Of a stretch of DNA of 7,779 bases, positions 1 to 6,030 are shown piece after piece. The stretch is taken from contig JAHWKS010000221.1 of assembly GCA_019347795.1 (NCBI GenBank), positions 1-7,779 of the forward strand, written 5' to 3'. Below the pieces are notes generated by a model that did no database searches, was not told the DNA's origin, and was given only the letters and a program-made list of their open reading frames with translations. Origin of the DNA: Planctomycetota bacterium (GTDB lineage Bacteria; Planctomycetota; Planctomycetia; Pirellulales; Pirellulaceae). Numbering within the stretch: position 1 is the stretch's first letter; the number at the start of each line of letters is the position of its first letter. Made by a program: the position numbers and the translations under genes.

Positions 1-1
1 C

Positions 2-169
2 AAAGCCCGGCAGGAAGACCTTCTGCAAATTGTCAGCAAGAGATTCGGGCCGCCCAACGAGCTAATCGAAACAACCCTGCGCAGCATTAGCGATGTTGAC
101 CGGCTCAAAGACCTAGTGGACCGGCTTCTGGATGTCTCGAGCTGGGAAGAATTGTTGGCGAAACCATGA
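2..169 (+). CDS. C-terminal part of a DUF4351-like protein (5' end outside window)
   Basis: The frame is open from the left edge to a TGA and encodes 55 residues that run from KARQEDLL through SKRFGPPNE to SSWEELLAKP. The pattern of a short Lys/Arg/Glu-rich helix, an RFG.P turn, a leucine-spaced middle and a final W.ELL matches the C-terminal domain (DUF4351-like) often found at the end of Rpn/PD-(D/E)XK transposase-related proteins, and also as small free-standing proteins in planctomycetes. It is closely similar to the next gene, so the missing start was probably only about 16 codons to the left. No catalytic residues are visible, and its function is unknown. Family assignment is from memory of the pattern. 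Confidence 0.6.
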   Translation, partial: KARQEDLLQIVSKRFGPPNELIETTLRSISDVDRLKDLVDRLLDVSSWEELLAKP

Positions 170-190
170 TTTCAGCCCAGCGTCCGCGAG

Positions 191-406
191 ATGAAAGATT
201 CCGTTTTTTATCAGGCGATTGTCGAAGAGGGCGTCGTCAAAGCCCGGCAGGAATACTTGCTTGTAATCGGGACGGAGCGGTTCGGCGCGCCGGATGAGTT
301 CACGGAAACCGCGGTTCGCAGCATCACCGATCCGGAGCGTCTCGCGAAGCTGGTGCGCGAAGCGTTTAAAGCGTCAAACTGGGAGCAGTTACTGGCGAAA
401 TCATGA
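191..406 (+). CDS. Small DUF4351-like protein, 71 aa
   Basis: This ATG-started gene encodes 71 residues: an N-terminal MKDSVFYQAIVEEG, a helix rich in Lys, Arg and Glu, RFGAPDE at about residues 30-36, and a C-terminal SNWEQLLAKS. The start fits because MKxSxxYQxIxEEG is the usual opening of the free-standing form of this family as I recall it, so the gene is probably complete. No clear Shine-Dalgarno sequence is seen. It begins 21 bases after the stop of the upstream paralogue and is its tandem duplicate. It carries only the C-terminal-type domain of Rpn-like nucleases and no PD-(D/E)XK core, so a nuclease role should not be assumed. Function unknown. Confidence 0.65.
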   Translation: MKDSVFYQAIVEEGVVKARQEYLLVIGTERFGAPDEFTETAVRSITDPERLAKLVREAFKASNWEQLLAKS

Positions 407-487
407 ATCGCTTCAGCCCAGGTGTCCAAATGTCAAAGTCGTTCCATTGAACGTAGCGGCCTTCATAATCGGTGGTGAGTTGCGAAA

Positions 488-594
488 CGACCGGGCGATC
501 TGCCGGTGGAGTTTAGCTGGATCAGCGCCCGCCCGGCGGGAACTAGGAGTCGAAGGGTGCGCGGATCAACGTCAAGGAACATCCGCGGATTCAT
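488..594 (-). pseudogene. Degenerate 5' fragment of a ParB-like mini-gene (copy 1)
   Basis: Read on the minus strand from ATG at 594, this begins MNPRMFLDVDPRTLRL. A one-base deletion relative to copy 2 then shifts the frame, after which the matching frame gives SSRRAGADPAKLHRQIAR before similarity stops near 488. Copy 2 (834-1102) keeps the corresponding frame through this part. The segment downstream (about 410-487) carries no recognisable continuation of the family. The fragment lies 17 bases after the stop of the 71-codon gene, as if a second gene of the same kind had followed it. No product is expected. Confidence 0.6.
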
Positions 595-605
595 TCATCG
601 AATGT
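502..605. repeat. Direct repeat copy 1 (104 bp)
   Basis: This segment matches 1009-1113 in the same orientation with about seven differences, one of them an indel. It corresponds to the 5' half of the ParB-like mini-gene plus a few bases before its start codon, read on the minus strand. With its partner it brackets the 71-codon gene and the 3' half of copy 2. Confidence 0.85.
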
Positions 606-611
606 GCGACG

Positions 612-827
612 TTAGGCCTGAGCCGCTTGGCGTTCCTTGTTGCTTGCGATGAGCCGCTGGGCCGCCGCCAGCAACCGCTCATCCTCCACGTCCCAGAGCG
701 ACTCGACTTCCGAATACCCAGCGGCAGTCAGCAGGTTAGCGACCAACTGCCCGAATCTCCATTCCGGAAAAACCCGGTGCAACTGCGAGACCGCCTGGAT
801 CAAAGCATCGGGGGTGGCATTGTTCAT
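612..827 (-). CDS. Small conserved-type hypothetical protein, 71 aa
   Basis: The ATG at 827 is six bases after the stop of the ParB-like reading frame (836-834), and a purine-rich GGGAGA lies about ten bases before it, inside the end of that frame; this supports both the start and translational linkage. The product is soluble and mostly helical: residues 22-37 contain EWRFGQLVANLLTAAG, then VESLWDVEDERLLAAA, then a basic, glutamine-rich end. I recall similar small proteins (WRFGQ..., then WDVED.ELL) as repeated hypothetical genes in planctomycetes, next to ParB-like small genes. No catalytic motif is seen. Size and placement would suit a partner or antitoxin-like subunit, but that is inference only. 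Confidence 0.7.
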   Translation of the reverse strand: MNNATPDALIQAVSQLHRVFPEWRFGQLVANLLTAAGYSEVESLWDVEDERLLAAAQRLIASNKERQAAQA

Positions 828-833
828 GGCAAC

Positions 834-1102
834 CTATCTCCCACGCAAGGGTACGACCCGACCGGGGATCGGCAGGTCGTCAATGACTTCCACGGTGACC
901 AGCGCCCCCGGCAGCAGCTTCGCCACGCGCGTGGCCCGCGTCACGCCATCGTTGATGACCAGCTCACCATCTGCGCCGCGACTGACGAGCAGCGGGGGCA
1001 TCCCGGTCGCCGGTGGAGTTTAGCTGGATCAGCGCCCAACCGGCGGGAACTGGGGAGTCGAAGGGTACGCGGATCGACGTCAAGGAACACCCGCGGATTC
1101 AT
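834..1102 (-). pseudogene. ParB-like mini-gene with a frameshifting internal deletion (copy 2)
   Basis: From ATG at 1102 the minus strand reads MNPRVFLDVDPRTLRLPSSRRLGADPAKLHR. The frame is then lost and a second frame continues as GMPPLLVSRGADGEL, VINDGVTRATRVAKLL, PGALVTVEVIDDL and ends at TAG 836-834. Joined, this follows the order of the ParB/Srx N-terminal domain: a beta strand with a Pro-Ser-Arg turn, a helix, PLLV, a DG hairpin, a DGxTRAxRxAKLL helix in the place of the GERRxRAAK motif, then VxVEV. Copy 1 retains QIAR just after LHR, which is missing here, so a deletion of very roughly 25 bases that is not a multiple of three is the likely lesion. The 3' half alone could be made from ATG at 1001 (55 residues). 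The intact protein would have been about 100 residues, with no ParB helix-turn-helix. Confidence 0.6.
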
Positions 1103-1113
1103 TCATCGAATGT
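1009..1113. repeat. Direct repeat copy 2 (105 bp)
   Basis: Partner of 502-605 in the same orientation, about 93% identical by eye. It starts at the point where the ParB-like frame breaks and ends just before the start codon of that gene, read on the minus strand. Recombination between the two copies would delete the 71-codon gene and the rest of the ParB-like gene, about 508 bp. Confidence 0.85.
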
Positions 1114-1154
1114 ACCCGAAAGCCGCAAGAATCGGAAGTTCCTCAGTTCCTCAC

Positions 1155-1176
1155 GGGCAAGCCCGAGAGCTTGCCC
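1155..1176 (-). terminator. Possible terminator hairpin after the two-component operon
   Basis: GGGCAAGC and GCTTGCCC form a perfect 8-bp stem around a 6-base loop, 36 bases beyond the stop of the response regulator gene. No run of T follows on the minus strand, so this is at best a weak or factor-dependent terminator. It may only be an incidental palindrome. Confidence 0.3.
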
Positions 1177-1211
1177 ATTGCGCGCCCCAAGCATTAAGGT
1201 TTAACAGCGCT

Positions 1212-2606
1212 CTACGCCGCTTTGTCTGCGGCGCTGCTCTGGTTGAGCTTGTTATAGAGCGTCTTTAAGCTCACTCCTAGCTCTTCGGCGGCGGCGGGTT
1301 TGTTGCCGGCGTGGCGGTCCAGGGCGTCGTGGATCGCTTTCATCTCGAGGTCGCGGAGAGAGATCGGGCCGAGGGATTTCACTTCGCTCCGCAGGCGGCG
1401 GGAGAGGAATTGGTCGGGAAGGTCGTCCGCCCGCAATGGAAGCTGTTCGCAGAGGATCGCGGCGTGCTCGATCACGTTCGCCAGCTCGCGGACGTTGCCC
1501 GGCCAGACGTGGGACACCAGACGCTCAATGGCATCTTCCGTCAGCAGCTCGTCCTCGGGCCGGGCGTCCTGGCGGAATCGCAGGACGAGATGGCGGGCCA
1601 GCTCGGGCACGTCGTCCAGGCGGTCTCGCAACGGCGGGATGTGGACCTCGAACGTGTTGATGCGGAACATCAGGTCTTCGCGGAAGTCGCCCTCGTGAAC
1701 CATCTCTTCCAGGTCGCGATGCGTGGCGCAGACGACGCGGACATCGACCTGGAATGAGTCGTTGTCCCCCACCCGCCGCACGTCGCCGCTCTCCAAGACG
1801 CGAAGCAGCTTGGCCTGCATCGACTTGGGCAGCTCGCCGATCTCGTCCAGAAACACCGTGCCGCCGTGGGCGACTTCGAACAACCCCACGCGATGCTCAT
1901 CCGCCCCGGTGAATGCCCCTTTGCGATGGCCGAACAACTCGCTCTCGATGAGCGCCTCGGGCAGCGCTCCGCAGTTAACGGCAACGAACGGCTTGTCCGC
2001 CCGCAGGCTCTGCTCGTGAACGGCCCGGGCGACCAGCTCCTTCCCCGTTCCCGTCTCGCCGAGGATCAGCACGGTGGAGCCGGTGGGCGCCACCTTGGCG
2101 ATCAGCTCGCGGACCCGCTGCATTCGCTTGCTCTTGCCGACCAGCCGCGTGCGGCCTTCAATCCGGTGCAGCCGCCGCTCCAGCGCGCGGTACTTGTTCG
2201 TGAGCTCCCGCTTGTCGGCCACCTTGGCCAGAAGCGCCTGCAGCTCGACCAGCTTGCATGGTTTGGTCAAATAGTCGAAGGCGCCGTGCCGCAGCGCCTC
2301 GACGGCGGTCTGCATCGAGCCTTTGCCCGTGAGCACCACCGCCTCGGTGTCGGGCGAGAGCTCCTTCGCCTTGGCGATCACCTCGATGCCCGACATGCCC
2401 GGCATGTCGAGATCGACCAGCAGGCAATCGTAGGTGTTCACCTCCAGGGCGGCGACGGCGGTCATGCCGTCGGGGCAGACGGTGACCTGATGCCCCATGC
2501 GGGGCAGCTCGTTCTTCATCAGCTCCTGTAGCGATCGCTCGTCGTCGGCGAAGAGGATCTTCAGCCCGTCACGCGGCTTGGAGCTGTCTTTGGCGCTTTT
2601 GCTCAT
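1212..2606 (-). CDS. NtrC-family sigma-54-dependent response regulator
   Basis: The 464-residue product has the full three-part architecture. The receiver domain (about 15-130) has the acidic pair D21-D22, phospho-acceptor D65 in VDLDMPG, T93 and K115. The AAA+ domain (about 154-385) has Walker A GETGTGKE at 183-190, the sigma-54 contact loop GAFTGA at 230-235, Walker B VFLDE ending at D254-E255, the FREDL stretch at 308-312 and the WPGNVREL sensor-II motif at 368-375. A Fis-type helix-turn-helix lies at about 416-455. It should bind an upstream enhancer and, when phosphorylated by the adjacent kinase, hydrolyse ATP to open sigma-54 RNA polymerase complexes in the cytoplasm. All key residues are present. 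The ATG at 2606 lies within the end of the kinase gene, a 38-base overlap that suggests translational coupling. The target is unknown; no -24/-12 promoter was found in the window. Confidence 0.96.
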   Translation of the reverse strand: MSKSAKDSSKPRDGLKILFADDERSLQELMKNELPRMGHQVTVCPDGMTAVAALEVNTYDCLLVDLDMPGMSGIEVIAKAKELSPDTEAVVLTGKGSMQTAVEALRHGAFDYLTKPCKLVELQALLAKVADKRELTNKYRALERRLHRIEGRTRLVGKSKRMQRVRELIAKVAPTGSTVLILGETGTGKELVARAVHEQSLRADKPFVAVNCGALPEALIESELFGHRKGAFTGADEHRVGLFEVAHGGTVFLDEIGELPKSMQAKLLRVLESGDVRRVGDNDSFQVDVRVVCATHRDLEEMVHEGDFREDLMFRINTFEVHIPPLRDRLDDVPELARHLVLRFRQDARPEDELLTEDAIERLVSHVWPGNVRELANVIEHAAILCEQLPLRADDLPDQFLSRRLRSEVKSLGPISLRDLEMKAIHDALDRHAGNKPAAAEELGVSLKTLYNKLNQSSAADKAA

Positions 2607-4158
2607 GCTCTGCCAGGGGAAAAGTCACGCGAAACTGGGAACCCCGGCCGGGTCCGTCGCTGGAGGCCATGATCTTTCCCCCGTGGTCGTTCACGATCTG
2701 CCACGTGATCGACAGCCCCAGCCCCGTCCCCTTGCCGTCGCGACGGCGGGTGAAGAAAGGCTCGAAGAGATGCTCGAGCACTTCCTCCGTCATGCCGCAG
2801 CCGTTGTCCTGGACCGATAACTCGGCCGCCCCGTTTTTTTGACCGACCCGCACCCGCACCACGCCGCCGCAGTCGAGGCTGTCCAGGGCGTTGGTGATCA
2901 GGTTGAGCACAACCTGCTTGACCTCCTGGGCGTTCACCGGGGCGTAGACCGCTTCGTCGTACTCGAACTCGACGTTCTTCTCGCGATACCGCCCCAAGTG
3001 GCGGACCATGTCGATCACGTCCCCCACGAGGTGGCTGAGGTCGGTCTCCTGCTTCTCCATATCGCCCATGCGCGAGAAGTCGAGGAGCCGCTCGGTGATC
3101 TCCTTACAGCGGAAGGCCTCATCCTGGATGCGGCGGAGGTAGTCGCGCAAGAGGGCGATCTCCTCGCAATGCTCGCCGTCGGGCTTCTCGTCGTCTTCCT
3201 GGATGATGTCGTGCAGCCGCAGCTCCAGCGACTCCGCCGACCAGGCGATCGAGGCCAGCGGATTGTTGATCTCATGGGCGACCCCCGCCGCCAGAAAGCC
3301 GACGCTGGCGAGCTGCTCGCTGCGGACGACTTCCTTCGTGCGGAGGCGGACCTGCTGGTTCAGGTCGTCGCGGATCTCCTGGAAGTTGCTCGTCATGGCG
3401 TTCAGGGCGCCCGCCAGTTCGGCCATCTCGTCGCGGGTCGTGAGCTGGATGCGATGCTGGTAGTCGCCGGCGGCCACCCGCCGCGAGCCGTGAATCAGCA
3501 CCCGCAGCGGCGCGAAGACCCAGACGTAAAAGCACCAGACGAACATCGCCAGCATCGAGACCGCGAGGATCGTGGAGATCCACGCCAGCACGATCCAGGT
3601 GCGATAGTGCACCTTCACGTCTCCGGCGAAACCGTGCATCCGCTGCTGGAGGTAGGTGGGCAGCTCGTTGGCGAGGCTCTTGATCGCCTCGACTTCGCGC
3701 TGCATGGCGGTCACTTCAAGCTGATCGAACAGCCACGCCTCGCTGCTGTTGAGCTGGTCGATGCGCGTGAGCGACTCCTCGATCTTCGCCACCGCCTCCC
3801 ACTCGCGGCTGTCGTCGTCGATCTGGAAACCGCTCCGCTCGGTGCGGGAAAGCTGTTCGCGGTATCGGCGGAGGGAATCCCGGACCCGCATCAAGTTCGT
3901 CTTGAACTCCTCGCGGAGAATCCAGGGCGAGCCGGCGTCGGCGCGGCGCACTTCGGCCAGCGTGCTGTTCAGCTCGCTGACGCTTTCGGCCAGGTCGGCC
4001 GACAGCGGCAACTCCGCCGCGCGGTTGCTGATCGAGCGGGCCAGCCCGCGATAGGAGTAGACCCCCTGGAAGCTGCTGAAGGCGAGCATCGCCACGATCA
4101 ACAGCAGCATCACCACGCCGACAAGCAATTTGTAGCGAATGCGCCAACGAGCCAACAC
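2569..4158 (-). CDS. Membrane-bound sensor histidine kinase (HAMP-HisKA-HATPase), NtrB/ZraS-like
   Basis: I take the GTG at 4158 as the start because AGGGAGG lies five bases before it and a basic [10 protein letters not shown] leads straight into the first membrane segment; the in-frame ATG at 4293 would add 45 low-complexity residues. From GTG the protein has 529 residues: membrane segment 1 (about 11-31), an extracytoplasmic, mostly helical region (about 33-186), membrane segment 2 (about 187-213), HAMP (about 215-268), a short coiled coil, H-box [10 protein letters not shown] with phospho-acceptor H295, N-box around N419 and N423, G1 DNGCGM 451-456, F-box FEPFF 465-469 and G2 GKGTGLGLS 475-483. 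The order is complete for an active kinase that would phosphorylate D65 of the next gene's product. An acidic stretch at about 317-334 sits between the H-box helix and the second dimerisation helix. The sensed signal is unknown. Confidence 0.95.
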   Translation of the reverse strand: MLARWRIRYKLLVGVVMLLLIVAMLAFSSFQGVYSYRGLARSISNRAAELPLSADLAESVSELNSTLAEVRRADAGSPWILREEFKTNLMRVRDSLRRYREQLSRTERSGFQIDDDSREWEAVAKIEESLTRIDQLNSSEAWLFDQLEVTAMQREVEAIKSLANELPTYLQQRMHGFAGDVKVHYRTWIVLAWISTILAVSMLAMFVWCFYVWVFAPLRVLIHGSRRVAAGDYQHRIQLTTRDEMAELAGALNAMTSNFQEIRDDLNQQVRLRTKEVVRSEQLASVGFLAAGVAHEINNPLASIAWSAESLELRLHDIIQEDDEKPDGEHCEEIALLRDYLRRIQDEAFRCKEITERLLDFSRMGDMEKQETDLSHLVGDVIDMVRHLGRYREKNVEFEYDEAVYAPVNAQEVKQVVLNLITNALDSLDCGGVVRVRVGQKNGAAELSVQDNGCGMTEEVLEHLFEPFFTRRRDGKGTGLGLSITWQIVNDHGGKIMASSDGPGRGSQFRVTFPLAEHEQKRQRQLQAA

Positions 4159-4235
4159 GGCGACCTCCCTGTCGCGCGGCGAGTCCGCGGGAAGCGGCGG
4201 GGGCGAAGATAAAGTCCCCCTCCCGCGCGAGCCGG

Positions 4236-4265
4236 AGTGTACCCGCGCACCGCCGGCGGCGGCAA
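4236..4265 (-). promoter_or_regulatory. Possible promoter of the kinase-regulator operon
   Basis: On the minus strand TTGCCG (4265-4260) and TACACT (4241-4236) are separated by 18 bases, a weak sigma-70-like pair. It would give a leader of about 70 bases before the GTG start at 4158. The region is very GC-rich, so chance matches are likely. Confidence 0.3.
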
Positions 4266-4310
4266 GGTCGCCTGCGGCTGTTAATCTACGCATCCTGGGA
4301 AAGAAACGGT

Positions 4311-4339
4311 TTGTGGGGCGCCGGTCAGCGGCGTATACT
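4311..4339 (+). promoter_or_regulatory. Sigma-70-like promoter of the small exported protein gene
   Basis: TTGTGG (4311-4316) and TATACT (4334-4339) are spaced by exactly 17 bases, and the -10 box matches TATAAT at five of six positions. Transcription would begin near 4346, leaving a leader of about 55 bases with a GGAGG ribosome site. An upstream in-frame ATG at 4311 falls inside the -35 box, so it cannot be the start if this promoter is used. Confidence 0.55.
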
Positions 4340-4400
4340 GCGACGCACCTGTGGACCGTTCGGTCCGGGCTTCTGTTCCTCTTGGTTGCGGAGGTGGGTT

Positions 4401-4784
4401 ATGCGAGGTTTGGTGACTGTCGTCGCGTTGTTGGCGACCGCGTGCGGATCCGGCTACTTGCTGCAAAGCGCCGTCCAGGCGGCCGACGAGGAGAAGCCGG
4501 AGCACACCATCAAGCAAGTGATGGCGAAGGCGCACAAGAGCAAGCTGATCAACAAGGTCGCCGCCGGCGAGGCGACCGAGGAAGAAGCCAAGGAGCTCCT
4601 GGCGTTGTACAAGGCGCTCGGCGGCAACAAGCCTCCCAAGGGCGAGCTGGAGGGGTGGAAGAAGAAGACCGCAACCATGATCGAAGCCGCCCAAGCCGTG
4701 GTGGACGGCGAAGAAGGCGCCGGCGAGAAGTTAAGCAAGGCCGCCAACTGCGCCAACTGCGACAAAGAGCACAAGCCGTCGTAG
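4401..4784 (+). CDS. Small exported helical protein, cytochrome c'-like with CxxCD in place of CxxCH
   Basis: I chose the ATG at 4401 (127 residues) because GGAGG lies six bases before it and a signal peptide begins at once: MRGLVTVVALLATAC, then cleavage likely after AVQA (residue 27). C15 lies in an LATAC context that is a poor lipobox, so lipoprotein processing is less likely. The mature part is Lys/Glu-rich and helical, starting HTIKQVMAKAHK with a central KALGGNKPPKGE turn, and ends with NCANCDKEHK. The layout of helices with a C-terminal CxxC matches cytochrome c'-like and planctomycete small secreted proteins that end in CxxCH. Here the fifth motif position is D121, and the nearest histidine is H124, so normal c-type heme attachment is doubtful. 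It is divergent from the kinase-regulator operon. Role unknown. Confidence 0.8.
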   Translation: MRGLVTVVALLATACGSGYLLQSAVQAADEEKPEHTIKQVMAKAHKSKLINKVAAGEATEEEAKELLALYKALGGNKPPKGELEGWKKKTATMIEAAQAVVDGEEGAGEKLSKAANCANCDKEHKPS

Positions 4785-4799
4785 GCATAGGAGAGGTTT

Positions 4800-4856
4800 T
4801 TACGCGGCCGGCTGAATCAACATCACCCCGACCGGACTCCCTTCAAAGCGATCCAT
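4800..4856 (-). pseudogene. Possible 3' remnant of a disrupted gene
   Basis: A minus-strand frame ends MDRFEGSPVGVMLIQPAA and stops at TAA 4802-4800, 15 bases from the convergent gene's stop. The composition looks protein-like, but upstream the frame runs into the inverted-repeat element at 4883 and no matching coding sequence appears beyond it. It could be the tail of a gene interrupted by the element, or chance. I do not recognise it. Confidence 0.2.
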
Positions 4857-4882
4857 CGCCGGTCTTTCCCCGGGTAACGGGC

Positions 4883-5077
4883 CGGAGTAAAGACAGAAAA
4901 ATGAAAGACAGAAAAATACCCTTGGCGGGATAACGCGAGGAGGGCATGCCGGTGAATCAGCACGGTTCACCGTCGGCGCCGGATCGACTCGCGAGCGGCG
5001 TCTGCAATCAGGAAGGTCATCTTTCTGTCTTTCATTTTTCTGTCTGTCTCTTGCCCCGTTCCTGGGCAACAGCGATC
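4883..5077. repeat. Inverted-repeat element copy R1 (MITE-like)
   Basis: The left arm 4892-4917 and right arm 5019-5044 are inverted copies matching at 25 of 26 positions. Each arm is itself roughly two copies of a 15-base unit, AAAGACAGAAAAATG. They enclose 101 bp. Within it CGGTGAA (4950-4956) and TTCACCG (4966-4972) form a perfect 7-bp hairpin with a 9-base loop. The core matches copy R2 at 6031-6203, and weaker similarity continues to the AGCGATC at 5071-5077. The arms are AT-rich against the GC-rich surroundings. The element has no credible coding capacity. It could be a non-autonomous mobile element, a structured RNA or a bidirectional terminator; this region fills most of the gap between the two flanking genes. 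Confidence 0.8.
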
Positions 5078-5197
5078 GCCAATCCAAAGTATGAATGTCC
5101 GCTCGCCCGTCGGCGGTCCCGGTTAGCTCCCGCGCCGCGTGACGAGCGCGTTGGCGCCCCGGATCGCTTTCATCGCCGACAGACCGGTCTCTCAGCC

Positions 5198-6001
5198 ATG
5201 CCTATCACACTGCGTACCGAAGTGGCGCCGTTGAGTCAGGATGAATTCGCCGGCATCGCTTACGCCTTCATGGAATGCGTCTTTGCAATTCACCAGGACC
5301 TCGGCCGCTTCTTTGAGGAGGACATCTACCGAGACGAGCTTGGCAGTCGCATTCCGGGCGCCGAGGTCGAGTTCCCGATCGAGATAACGTTTGGCGAATT
5401 CCGCACGCGGTACTTCATCGACGTTCTCGTCGTCCCCGGGGCCGTGTTCGAGTTGAAAACTGTGGATAGGCTCAACGATCGCCATCGAGGGCAGTTGCTC
5501 AATTACCTTCTGCTAAGGGGAGTAAGTCACGGCAAGCTGGCAAACCTTCGTCCCGAGCGCGTGCAGCATGAATTCGTCAATACCAACCTCACCCGCGCCG
5601 ACCGCACCGGATTCAGCGTCAGCGCCACTGGTTGGAGCGATTTCGACGGATCCCATCGCGAACTCCGCGCCTGGCTGGAGGCCGCCTTGCGCGATTGGGG
5701 CGCCGGCTTGGATCTAGCCCTGTACGAACAGGCCGTGATTCACTTTTTCGGCGGAAAGGAGAAGGCGATCGGCCTGGTCGAAGTCGTCAGCCGCGGCCGG
5801 CGCATCGGCTTTCAAGAGGTGCTTTCGACAGGCGCCAATGCCGCTGTACAGATCACCGCGCTACCATCGTCCGGCCGGCTTGGTTTCGAAGACCACACCC
5901 GCCGCTTCTTGCGGCACACGTCGCTTACCGCGGTGCAGTGGATCAACATCACTCGGACCGAAGTCACGTTCAAGACGATCCACCGCAAGGAAGCCCTCTG
6001 A
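5198..6001 (+). CDS. Extended GxxExxY-like PD-(D/E)XK nuclease-family protein
   Basis: ATG at 5198 gives 267 residues (MPITLRTEVAPLSQDEF...). The frame is open further upstream, but only through repeat-derived sequence and spacer, so this start is preferred although no Shine-Dalgarno sequence is evident. Residues about 15-130 form the GxxExxY domain: helix AYAFMECVFAIHQDLG, then FFEEDIY (E41, Y44), AEVEFPIEITF, D75 in YFIDVLVV, E85-x-K87 in VFELKT and Q99 in GQLLNYL, the usual PD-(D/E)XK set. The eponymous glycine position is F38. Residues about 135-267 add a second domain absent from the usual short form of about 125 residues, ending QWINITRTEVTFKTIHR. I recall similar long forms in planctomycetes. 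A DNA-cleaving or mobility role is plausible but unproven. It is flanked by direct copies of the inverted-repeat element. Confidence 0.85.
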   Translation: MPITLRTEVAPLSQDEFAGIAYAFMECVFAIHQDLGRFFEEDIYRDELGSRIPGAEVEFPIEITFGEFRTRYFIDVLVVPGAVFELKTVDRLNDRHRGQLLNYLLLRGVSHGKLANLRPERVQHEFVNTNLTRADRTGFSVSATGWSDFDGSHRELRAWLEAALRDWGAGLDLALYEQAVIHFFGGKEKAIGLVEVVSRGRRIGFQEVLSTGANAAVQITALPSSGRLGFEDHTRRFLRHTSLTAVQWINITRTEVTFKTIHRKEAL

Positions 6002-6030
6002 TCACCGGTCATTCCTCTGCATCAAGGGCG

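Larger units (their letters stand above)
1..421 (+). repeat. Tandem gene duplication (copies 1-180 and 238-421)
   Basis: The 15 bases at the left edge (CAAAGCCCGGCAGGA) recur exactly at 238-252, and the two coding sequences stay aligned to their stop codons. Similarity continues past the stops: TTCAGCCCAG occurs at 171-180 and again at 412-421. The shared non-coding tail shows that a DNA segment larger than the reading frame was duplicated. The copies have diverged substantially, so the event is old. The left copy is cut by the window edge. Confidence 0.7.

Noticed and set aside
1013..1204. Plus-strand 63-codon frame starting in direct repeat copy 2
   Set aside because: It is the antisense reading of the ParB-like 5' region. 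Similar entries may exist in databases because the repeat is multi-copy, but the minus-strand frame has the domain logic.
294..1268. Long plus-strand open frame (324 codons) over the left cluster
   Set aside because: It runs antisense to the 71-codon gene and the ParB-like frames and crosses both direct repeats. Its sequence is Arg/Pro/Ser-rich with no family resemblance; it is a high-GC shadow frame.
2839..4212. 457-codon plus-strand frame opposite the histidine kinase
   Set aside because: It is rich in His, Asp, Val and Leu and free of motifs; a typical antisense shadow of a GC-rich kinase gene whose own frame has every expected motif.
4159..4400. Sigma-54 (-24/-12) promoter between the divergent genes
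   Set aside because: I looked for TGGC-N8-TGC-type spacing on both strands and found only mis-spaced fragments.
4311..4400. ATG at 4311 as the start of the small exported protein
   Set aside because: It would bury the signal peptide behind 30 Arg/Trp/Gly-rich residues and overlaps the predicted -35 box; ATG 4401 has GGAGG and an immediate signal peptide.
4800..5087. Minus-strand 95-codon frame across R1 (and the similar 6002-6325 frame across R2)
   Set aside because: Both frames read the KNERQKDD-type translation of the repeat arms. The shared protein sequence is explained by the shared repeat DNA; no start context or domain supports a gene, apart from the weak remnant at 4800-4856 noted separately.
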